NCBI GenBank assembly: GCA_018647275.1
Contig: JABGTH010000254.1
Coordinates: forward strand, 1 to 5,287
Source of the DNA: Paracoccaceae bacterium
GTDB taxonomy: Bacteria; Pseudomonadota; Alphaproteobacteria; Rhodobacterales; Rhodobacteraceae
Length of the DNA: 5,287 nucleotides
Reading direction: 5' to 3'
In this document: positions 1-4,316 of the stretch, piece after piece
Layout of the letters: the number at the start of each line of letters is the position of its first letter
How positions within the stretch are numbered: the stretch's first letter is position 1
Made by a program: the position numbers and the translations under genes
Notes under the pieces: model-generated
Database searches by the model: none
What the model was told of the DNA's origin: nothing
Seen by the model: the letters and a program-made list of their open reading frames with translations, nothing else

Positions 1-204
1 GATTATTGCTAAAAACGGTTATAAAATGCTGTGAGATGGGATGCCATCTTTAGATGGACCTCCAGACAACACCTCAGCCCAGTTCTGAACCGTGGTTTGG
101 CTAAAATCAATTTGAGGCCATTCGTGTTGCCAGAACTCGAGTGATCCAACAGCAGCCACTGGGGCCCAAAGCGCCACCAAACAAGAAAACCAAAAACTGC
201 GCAT
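1..204 (-). pseudogene. DUF3179-like exported protein, N-terminal part, apparently interrupted
   Basis: Read from ATG at 202-204, this frame gives 61 residues and then TAA at 19-21. GGAAGG at 211-216 sits six bases before that ATG, which favours it over the in-frame TTG at 220-222. Residues 1-19 (MRSFWFSCLVALWAPVAAV) look like a signal peptide. The following WPQIDFSQTTV and EVLSGGPSKDGIP match, from memory, the N-terminal signature of DUF3179 proteins (W-x-x-DFS/K...EILSGGPPKDGIP). Those proteins are normally over 250 residues, and their function is unknown to me. Here the frame stops just after DGIP. The 18 bases beyond the stop read PFLAII in the same frame and ITVFSNN in another; either could echo the xxPxF that normally follows. 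I therefore read it as a nonsense or frameshift-disrupted gene, or a sequencing error. The family call rests on one motif, and the rest lies outside the window. It is separated from the upstream isomerase genes by a terminator. Confidence 0.5.
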
Positions 205-210
205 TTCATA

Positions 211-216
211 CCTTCC
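211..216 (-). promoter_or_regulatory. Ribosome binding site of the DUF3179-like gene
   Basis: GGAAGG on the minus strand lies six bases before ATG 202-204. It decides the start in favour of that ATG, because the in-frame upstream TTG has no Shine-Dalgarno sequence in front of it. Confidence 0.5.
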
Positions 217-273
217 ATACAATGTTCACCCAAAGCTGACAGATCGTTTGCCCCCTGAACAGTTGCTTTACAG

Positions 274-278
274 GACTC
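274..278. promoter_or_regulatory. GANTC site upstream of the DUF3179-like gene
   Basis: GACTC (GAGTC on the minus strand) lies 70 bases before the start codon at 204 and just past the isomerase terminator. It fits the CcrM target sequence, but I see no promoter at a spacing comparable to the ftsB or pgk cases. Confidence 0.3.
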
Positions 279-280
279 TG

Positions 281-323
281 AAAATAAATAAAAAAGGGGC
301 GCACCTACCGGCACGCCCCTTTT
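281..323 (-). terminator. Intrinsic terminator of the isomerase genes
   Basis: AAAAGGGGCG (292-301) and CGCCCCTTTT (314-323) form a perfect 10-bp stem around a 12-base loop, inside which CC (304-305) and GG (310-311) could also pair. On the minus strand the stem is followed by a long T-rich tract (rc of 281-291, TTTTTATTTATTTT when the stem's own T residues are included). It lies 38 bases after the stop codon of the exported isomerase. In the plus direction only TTTTCC follows, so it should work mainly for minus-strand transcripts. It implies that the DUF3179-like gene downstream needs its own promoter between about 205 and 290, where I see no clear sigma70 match. Confidence 0.88.
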
Positions 324-361
324 CCTATCTGAATACAAATGTGCCAACGGCACCCAACATA

Positions 362-910
362 TTAGTCGATAACAGTGACCGACTTCATTATGTCAGGCAA
401 ACCAATCACAGATCCGTTTGGACCTGCGCCCAATTTGATCGCGTCCAATACGTCCAAGCCATCAGTGACTGTACCCACAACGGTATATTGACCGTTCAGG
501 AAGTAACCTGGTTCAAACATGATGAAAAACTGGCTGTTCGCGCTGTTTGGATTTTGTGAACGCGCCATACCAACAACACCACGATCAAACGGCAGCTCGG
601 AGAACTCAGCAGACAAATCTGCCTCATCTGAGCCACCACGGCCTGCTTGGCTTAGGTCGCTTGGGTTTTTGCCATACTGGACGTCACCAGTTTGTGCCAT
701 GAAACCTTCGATAACGCGGTGGAACACCACGCCGTCATAGCTCCCATCAGCTGCCAAACCTGCAATGCGTGCAGTGTGTGCTGGCGCAACATCTTCAAAC
801 AAGTCGATGGCGATGGTGCCATTAGCACCTTCACCAGCCACTTCGATCGCGATACCAGTCGCTGCTGCTGGCGATGCCAACAAAGCTACAAGTGTTGCGG
901 CTTTATACAT
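362..910 (-). CDS. Exported cyclophilin-type peptidyl-prolyl cis-trans isomerase
   Basis: The product catalyses cis-trans isomerisation of Xaa-Pro bonds, here probably in the periplasm (PpiA-like location). From ATG at 908-910 it has 182 residues. Residues 1-17 (MYKAATLVALLASPAAA) form a short signal peptide with a likely Ala-x-Ala cleavage before T18. The cyclophilin fold follows: FHRVIEGFMAQTGD at 63-76 carries the catalytic Arg65 with Phe70 and Gln73, GMARSQNPNSANSQFFI is at 114-130, and FLNGQYTVVG is at 137-146. The position of the human CypA cyclosporin-binding Trp is Phe137, as in bacterial, drug-insensitive cyclophilins. The ATG overlaps the last eight bases of the upstream isomerase gene, which suggests translational coupling; the nearest SD-like sequence (AAGG) is weak and distant. 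An in-frame TTG nine bases upstream is a less likely start. The family is certain; the export call rests on the hydrophobic N-terminus. Confidence 0.93.
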   Translation of the reverse strand: MYKAATLVALLASPAAATGIAIEVAGEGANGTIAIDLFEDVAPAHTARIAGLAADGSYDGVVFHRVIEGFMAQTGDVQYGKNPSDLSQAGRGGSDEADLSAEFSELPFDRGVVGMARSQNPNSANSQFFIMFEPGYFLNGQYTVVGTVTDGLDVLDAIKLGAGPNGSVIGLPDIMKSVTVID

Positions 911-1409
911 CAGCTGCAACCTTAACGCTGATCATGCGATCAGGTTCGGCCGGTGGCTCGCCACGGTTGATTTCGTCGACCAACTTCATGCCCTCAATCA
1001 CTTGGCCGTACACGGTGTACTGACCGTTCAGGAATGAGTTTTCAGAGAAGTTGATGAAGAATTGGCTGTTTGCGCTGTTCGGGCTAGCGGAACGTGCTGC
1101 GCCAATTGAACCGCGTGCGTGTGGCACTTTGGAGAACTCAGCATTTAGGTCCGGCAATGAAGAACCGCCGGTACCAGCTGCGCGGATGTCAAAGCCATCT
1201 TCCATGTCGCCATTTGCAACATCACCAGTTTGCGCCATAAAACCATCGATCACGCGGTGGAAAGCGACGTTGTCATATTCGCCTGCGCGTGCAAGTTCTT
1301 TCATGCGTTCAACGTGCAACGGTGCAACCTTTGGCAAAAGCTCGATAGTGACTGTGCCACCTTTCAGCTCCATTAGGATAGTGTTTTCTGGGTCTTTAAT
1401 ATCGGCCAT
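903..1409 (-). CDS. ppiB: Cytoplasmic cyclophilin-type peptidyl-prolyl cis-trans isomerase
   Basis: The product is a 168-residue single-domain cyclophilin without signal peptide or membrane segment, so it acts in the cytoplasm on proline bonds of folding proteins. The start ATG at 1407-1409 is chosen because GAGGAG (1417-1422) lies seven bases upstream; a TTG at 1422-1424 falls inside that Shine-Dalgarno. Key motifs are FHRVIDGFMAQTGD at 50-63 (catalytic Arg52, Phe57, Gln60), GAARSASPNSANSQFFI at 103-119, and FLNGQYTVYGQV at 126-137, with Phe126 in place of the CypA tryptophan. It is first in a two-gene minus-strand unit and overlaps the exported paralogue by eight bases (903-910). The two are clearly tandem paralogues: both carry QTGD, PNSANSQFF and FLNGQYTV in the same order. 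The symbol is by analogy with the E. coli cytoplasmic enzyme. Confidence 0.94.
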   Translation of the reverse strand: MADIKDPENTILMELKGGTVTIELLPKVAPLHVERMKELARAGEYDNVAFHRVIDGFMAQTGDVANGDMEDGFDIRAAGTGGSSLPDLNAEFSKVPHARGSIGAARSASPNSANSQFFINFSENSFLNGQYTVYGQVIEGMKLVDEINRGEPPAEPDRMISVKVAADV

Positions 1410-1416
1410 CTTGGCG

Positions 1417-1422
1417 CTCCTC
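1417..1422 (-). promoter_or_regulatory. Ribosome binding site of the cytoplasmic isomerase
   Basis: GAGGAG on the minus strand sits seven bases before ATG 1407-1409. This strong Shine-Dalgarno rules out the TTG that overlaps it as the start. Confidence 0.85.
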
Positions 1423-1457
1423 AAAACTTAATTCCTGAGTTACCTAATTCGAACGGC

Positions 1458-1467
1458 GGCAATTGCC
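1458..1467. repeat. Perfect 10-bp palindrome in the divergent ppi/pgk region
   Basis: GGCAATTGCC is a perfect palindrome about midway between the two divergent start codons (1409 and 1556). On the minus strand the overlapping TTGGCA resembles a -35 element, but I find no convincing -10 at the usual distance. It could be a protein-binding site or chance. The rest of 1423-1500 shows nothing else I can support. Confidence 0.25.
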
Positions 1468-1497
1468 AAGCACATGCGCCACTCATCCGTTGACCTT

Positions 1498-1502
1498 GAG
1501 TC
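1498..1502. promoter_or_regulatory. GANTC (CcrM-type methylation) site before pgk
   Basis: GAGTC lies 54 bases before the pgk start and touches the putative -35 element at 1501-1506. GANTC is the target of CcrM, the cell-cycle DNA methyltransferase of alphaproteobacteria. That it is methylated here is inference. Confidence 0.45.
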
Positions 1503-1529
1503 GATTAACGGCGAAACAGCGCCCATAAT
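1501..1529 (+). promoter_or_regulatory. Putative sigma70-type promoter of pgk
   Basis: CATAAT (1524-1529) matches five of six bases of the -10 consensus. The hexamer 17 bases upstream, TCGATT (1501-1506), matches only three of six of the -35. Transcription would start near 1536, giving a leader of about 20 bases. TTGACC (1490-1495) is a better -35 hexamer but is 28 bases from this -10. The -10 hexamer is identical to the one proposed for ftsB. Confidence 0.35.
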
Positions 1530-1542
1530 TTGCAATAATGAC

Positions 1543-1547
1543 AAGGA
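1543..1547 (+). promoter_or_regulatory. Ribosome binding site of pgk
   Basis: AAGGA sits eight bases before ATG 1556-1558. Two in-frame ATGs lie further upstream: the one at 1538 precedes this site, the one at 1547 overlaps its last base, and neither has a suitable Shine-Dalgarno. This site therefore selects the third ATG. Confidence 0.7.
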
Positions 1548-1555
1548 TGACGCAC

Positions 1556-2740
1556 ATGGGTTGGAAATCGCTGGACGATATAGATCTCAACGGCAAACGC
1601 GTATTGCTGCGTGTGGACATCAATGTCCCCGTTGAAAATGGAAAAGTCACAGACGCGACGCGTATTGAACGTATCGCTCCAACAGTTGCTAATATTTTGG
1701 CAAAAGGCGGACAGCCGATTTTGATCGCCCACTTTGGCCGCCCGAAAGGCCAAGTTGTATCAGACTTGTCTTTAGGGGTTTGTGTTTCAGAACTTGAAGC
1801 CACCTTTGGCCAATCCGTGTCTCTGGTTGAGACCCTAGAAGAAGCAGAGGCAGGCGCCCTGCCCGCTGGCATCGTTCTTTTGGAAAACATCCGTTTCCAC
1901 GCAGGCGAAGAAGCCAATGATGCAACCTTTGCTGCTCGCCTTGCGGCACTTGGCGATGTTTTCTGCAACGATGCATTTTCCGCAGCCCACCGCGCACATG
2001 CCAGCACCACAAGCCTAGCTCACCTATTGCCAAGCTGTGCGGGCCGACTGATGCAGGCAGAGCTGACAGCACTTGAAGCTGCGCTCTCCACACCGAAACG
2101 TCCAGTGGGTGCAGTTGTTGGTGGCGCGAAAGTGTCGACCAAGATCGATTTGTTGCTAAACTTGGTGGGCAAACTTGACCTGCTTGTCATTGGTGGCGGC
2201 ATGGCGAACACCTTCTTGGGTGCAACCGGAGCGTCCCTTGGTAGCTCTTTGCAAGAAGAAGACCTGCACGACACAGCCCGCGACATCCTAAAGCAAGCAC
2301 AAAGCATCGGTTGCAAGGTAATCTTGCCAGTGGATGGCCGCGTGTCACGCGCATTCGCTGCAGGTGCTGAATATGACATGGTCGCGCTGAATGCAGGCAC
2401 TGCCCTAGAAGATGGCCAAATGATCCTAGACGCAGGCGATGCGGCGACTGCTTTGATTGTCGAAGAGTTCAAAGCGTTGAAAACACTGATCTGGAACGGC
2501 CCGCTTGGCGCGTTTGAAATTGAACCATTCGACAAAGCAACAATGGCAGCAGCCAAAGCGGCGGCAGAACTGACAAAGTCAGGTGATTTGATCACTGTTG
2601 CTGGGGGCGGTGATACGGTTGCTGCGTTGAACCTAGCAGGCGCCGCAGATGACTTTACCTACATCTCAACGGCTGGCGGTGCCTTCCTTGAGTGGATGGA
2701 AGGCAAAGAACTGCCGGGCGTCGCGGCATTGCAAGGCTAA
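1556..2740 (+). CDS. pgk: Phosphoglycerate kinase
   Basis: The cytoplasmic enzyme transfers phosphate between 1,3-bisphosphoglycerate and ADP, forming 3-phosphoglycerate and ATP in glycolysis and running in reverse in gluconeogenesis. From ATG 1556 it has 394 residues, normal for bacterial Pgk, and begins MGWKSLDD as in Rhodobacteraceae. The N-terminal substrate domain has RVDINVP at 19-25, substrate-binding Arg36 in TRIER, HFGRPKG at 59-65, then LLENIRFHAGEE and NDAFSAAHRAHAS. The C-terminal nucleotide domain has GGAKVSTKIDLL, IGGGMANTFL, WNGPLGAFE from Trp313, GGGDT at 350-354, and STAGGAFLEWMEGKELPGV near the end. Starting at ATG 1538 would add six residues (MTRMTH) that I judge non-native. 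It is divergent from the isomerase genes, and no strong terminator follows it (only AAACGGTTTTTG near 2752). Confidence 0.97.
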   Translation: MGWKSLDDIDLNGKRVLLRVDINVPVENGKVTDATRIERIAPTVANILAKGGQPILIAHFGRPKGQVVSDLSLGVCVSELEATFGQSVSLVETLEEAEAGALPAGIVLLENIRFHAGEEANDATFAARLAALGDVFCNDAFSAAHRAHASTTSLAHLLPSCAGRLMQAELTALEAALSTPKRPVGAVVGGAKVSTKIDLLLNLVGKLDLLVIGGGMANTFLGATGASLGSSLQEEDLHDTARDILKQAQSIGCKVILPVDGRVSRAFAAGAEYDMVALNAGTALEDGQMILDAGDAATALIVEEFKALKTLIWNGPLGAFEIEPFDKATMAAAKAAAELTKSGDLITVAGGGDTVAALNLAGAADDFTYISTAGGAFLEWMEGKELPGVAALQG

Positions 2741-2773
2741 AGCCAATAAATAAACGGTTTTTGTAATTTAGGG

Positions 2774-2790
2774 GATTCACACAGCGAATC
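2774..2790. promoter_or_regulatory. Paired GANTC sites around the ftsB -35 element
   Basis: GATTC (2774-2778) and GAATC (2786-2790) form an inverted pair separated by seven bases. The first overlaps the -35 hexamer, and the second lies in the promoter spacer. Both fit the CcrM recognition sequence GANTC. Together they also make a short dyad that could bind a protein or form a weak hairpin. Confidence 0.5.
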
Positions 2791-2804
2791 ACCTATGGCA
2801 TAAT
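2776..2804 (+). promoter_or_regulatory. Sigma70-type promoter of the ftsB-like gene
   Basis: TTCACA (2776-2781) and CATAAT (2799-2804) each match five of six consensus bases and are separated by 17 bases. Transcription would start around 2811, giving a leader of about 33 bases. This is the best promoter match I see in the window and indicates that the gene is transcribed independently of pgk. Confidence 0.65.
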
Positions 2805-2810
2805 GTTTTC

Positions 2811-2830
2811 AACACCCCATAAGAGGTGTT
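2811..2830 (+). repeat. Inverted repeat at the predicted 5' end of the ftsB mRNA
   Basis: AACACC (2811-2816) and GGTGTT (2825-2830) form a 6-bp stem with an 8-base loop, followed by TT and then the Shine-Dalgarno GAGG (2833-2836). It starts almost exactly at the predicted transcription start. It may be a stabilising 5' hairpin, an operator, or a weak terminator for read-through from pgk; the T run after it is only four bases including the stem. Confidence 0.35.
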
Positions 2831-2843
2831 TTGAGGCAGACAT

Positions 2844-3143
2844 ATGACCCGTATCGCACCCCCAGCTTTGGGGACGTTTACATTTTTCGCAGTGGCTTTT
2901 GCGCTATCCGTTTACTTTACTTTTGCAGCAGTGCAAGGGGACTTCGGGTTGTTCCGCCGTATGGAAATCACGGCGGAAGCCGAAGCCCTGCAGCTTCAGT
3001 TGATCCAGGTAAAAGCAGATGTTGAACAGATGGAAAATCTGACGCGTCGCCTCTCAGATGACTACCTTGATCTTGATCTTCTGGACGAACAAGCCCGTTC
3101 AGTTTTGGGTATGGTACGCGCGGACGAAATCGTTATTCGCTGA
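2844..3143 (+). CDS. ftsB: FtsB/DivIC-type septum formation initiator protein
   Basis: The product is a 99-residue bitopic inner-membrane protein of the divisome. In the known family, FtsB pairs with FtsL through its coiled coil and, with FtsQ, helps activate septal peptidoglycan synthesis. The architecture fits: a short N-terminal tail, one membrane segment at about 9-30, then QGDFGLFRR (31-39), a helical coiled-coil-like stretch at about 40-72 (AEALQLQLIQVKADVEQME), and a C-terminal LLDEQARSVLGMVRADEIVI (79-98). The last segment is the typical ending of alphaproteobacterial members. GAGG at 2833-2836 lies seven bases before the ATG. The place between pgk and pdhA matches the common alphaproteobacterial habit of keeping ftsB next to the pyruvate dehydrogenase genes. 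Because the family is short and divergent, the family call is firm and the symbol is by analogy. Confidence 0.88.
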   Translation: MTRIAPPALGTFTFFAVAFALSVYFTFAAVQGDFGLFRRMEITAEAEALQLQLIQVKADVEQMENLTRRLSDDYLDLDLLDEQARSVLGMVRADEIVIR

Positions 3144-3162
3144 TCACGGCCCCAATCTACAG

Positions 3163-3187
3163 CATTGATTTTCAAAAAATTTCAATG
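3163..3187. repeat. AT-rich inverted repeat after ftsB
   Basis: CATTGA (3163-3168) and TCAATG (3182-3187) are complementary around a 13-base AT-rich centre in which TTTT and AAAA could also pair. No T tract follows on the plus strand, so it is a poor terminator. It may mark the end of the ftsB transcript or be an A-tract element upstream of pdhA; chance is also possible. Confidence 0.25.
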
Positions 3188-3260
3188 AAACCAGTCTATT
3201 AACGTCCTGAAGATCCTTTGGAAATATTGCCTCTCGCATCACAGGAAAAATTCATGTAAG

Positions 3261-3284
3261 AGATAGTTTAACGCTAAACTATCT
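3261..3284. promoter_or_regulatory. Perfect 10-bp dyad upstream of pdhA, candidate operator
   Basis: AGATAGTTTA (3261-3270) and TAAACTATCT (3275-3284) are exact reverse complements around ACGC. The dyad ends four bases before the pdhA Shine-Dalgarno GGAGG (3289-3293). It could bind a dimeric repressor of the pyruvate dehydrogenase genes or form a leader hairpin. A weak -10-like GATAGT lies within its left arm (3262-3267), with ATCACA (3238-3243) 18 bases upstream, so a bound protein could block polymerase. It does not resemble the E. coli PdhR site (TTGGT...ACCAA). The regulator is unknown. Confidence 0.6.
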
Positions 3285-3300
3285 TGACGGAGGATGCCGT

Positions 3301-4302
3301 ATGGCCGCGCGCAAAACGACAAAGCAACCCGCAGACAAGCCGAACGTCTCAGCTGACGAATTGAAAGCTCTTTATAAAGACATGCTTTTGATCCGCCGCT
3401 TTGAAGAAAAAGCCGGACAACTATATGGCATGGGCCTGATCGGTGGTTTTTGCCACCTGTATATCGGTCAAGAAGCTGTTGTTGTTGGTTTGGAAGCTGC
3501 TGCTGAAGAAGGTGACAAGCGCGTCACATCTTATCGTGACCACGGCCATATGTTGGCCTGCGGCATGGACGCAAACGGCGTTATGGCAGAATTAACCGGA
3601 CGCGAAGGTGGATATTCCAAAGGGAAAGGCGGCTCTATGCACATGTTCTCTAAGGAAAAGCACTTTTACGGCGGACACGGTATTGTTGCGGCTCAGGTCC
3701 CACTGGGGGCAGGCCTCGCCTTTGCTGACAAGTACCAAGAAAATGGTCGCGTAACCTTTACATACTTTGGTGACGGCGCTGCAAACCAAGGTCAGGTGTA
3801 TGAAACTTTTAACATGGCAGCCCTTTGGGACCTTCCATGTGTGTTTGTCATCGAAAACAACCAATATGCTATGGGTACGTCACAACAGCGTTCCACATCT
3901 TCCGCAGAAATCTATGAGCGCGGTAGATCGTTCGGCATTCCGGGTGAAGCAGTTGATGGTATGGATGTTCTGGCTGTTAAGGCCGCTGGCGAAACTGCCG
4001 TGGCGCACTGCCGTTCAGGCAAAGGCCCATATATCCTAGAGATCAAAACATATCGCTATCGCGGCCACTCTATGTCCGACCCAGCGAAGTACCGGACCCG
4101 CGAAGAGGTTCAAAAGATGCGCGATGAGCGTGATCCAATCGAACAAGTTCGTGAAATGCTGCTGACTGGCAAACACGCGACTGAAGATGACCTCAAAACA
4201 ATCGATAAAGAAATCAAAGCGGTCGTAAATGAATCCGCTGAATTCGCAAAAACTAGCCCGGAACCAGCTCTTGAAGAGCTGTGGACCGACATCTACGCAT
4301 AA
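3301..4302 (+). CDS. pdhA: Pyruvate dehydrogenase E1 component, alpha subunit
   Basis: With PdhB this forms the thiamine-diphosphate-dependent E1 heterotetramer, which decarboxylates pyruvate and passes the acetyl group to lipoyl groups of the complex. It has 333 residues, normal for the family. Visible motifs are LIRRFEEKAGQLY near the N-terminus, YRDHGHML around His81, GKGGSMHMF at 108-116, and the thiamine-diphosphate/Mg motif starting GDG at 157-159 and ending NN at 186-187 (26 residues between). YRYRGHSMSDP at 251-261 is the loop that carries the regulatory serine in mitochondrial E1 alpha. The first 15 residues (AARKTTKQPADKPN) form a polar tail. GGAGG (3289-3293) sits seven bases before the ATG. 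pdhB starts 14 bases after the stop codon, so the two are co-transcribed. E1 alpha subunits of branched-chain or acetoin dehydrogenases are similar, but the lipoyl-fused PdhB next door favours pyruvate. Confidence 0.96.
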   Translation: MAARKTTKQPADKPNVSADELKALYKDMLLIRRFEEKAGQLYGMGLIGGFCHLYIGQEAVVVGLEAAAEEGDKRVTSYRDHGHMLACGMDANGVMAELTGREGGYSKGKGGSMHMFSKEKHFYGGHGIVAAQVPLGAGLAFADKYQENGRVTFTYFGDGAANQGQVYETFNMAALWDLPCVFVIENNQYAMGTSQQRSTSSAEIYERGRSFGIPGEAVDGMDVLAVKAAGETAVAHCRSGKGPYILEIKTYRYRGHSMSDPAKYRTREEVQKMRDERDPIEQVREMLLTGKHATEDDLKTIDKEIKAVVNESAEFAKTSPEPALEELWTDIYA

Positions 4303-4303
4303 T

Positions 4304-4310
4304 AGGAGAG
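4304..4310 (+). promoter_or_regulatory. Ribosome binding site of pdhB
   Basis: AGGAGAG lies just after the pdhA stop codon and six bases before ATG 4317-4319. It is a strong site in the 14-base pdhA-pdhB gap, which contains no room for a separate promoter. Confidence 0.8.
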
Positions 4311-4316
4311 ATTGAT

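Noticed and set aside
917..919. TTG as start of the exported isomerase
   Set aside because: ATG at 908-910 is only three codons downstream, begins the signal peptide directly, and overlaps the upstream stop codon in a coupling arrangement.
248..1037. Several plus-strand open frames opposite the exported isomerase
   Set aside because: They are antisense shadows, Cys- and Trp-rich and without domains; the one beginning near 248 also runs through the terminator.
1051..1431. Open frame on the plus strand, 126 codons, across the cytoplasmic isomerase gene
   Set aside because: It is antisense to a clear cyclophilin gene. Its product shows no family motif, and it shares its first residues with a second antisense frame only because the two cyclophilin genes are paralogous.
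1428..1443. Possible CtrA-type site (TTAA-N7-TTAA) upstream of the isomerase unit
   Set aside because: Only one half-site matches; the second reads GTTA.
1483..2595. Long minus-strand open frames opposite pgk
   Set aside because: The Ser/Ala/Arg-rich composition is typical of the reverse strand of a coding gene, and pgk is unmistakable on the plus strand.
2741..2765. Terminator after pgk
   Set aside because: AAACGGTTTTTG gives at most a four-base stem; not supportable.
3261..3284. Naming the pdhA dyad a PdhR operator
   Set aside because: The sequence lacks the TTGGT/ACCAA arms of the E. coli site, so only a generic operator or hairpin is claimed.
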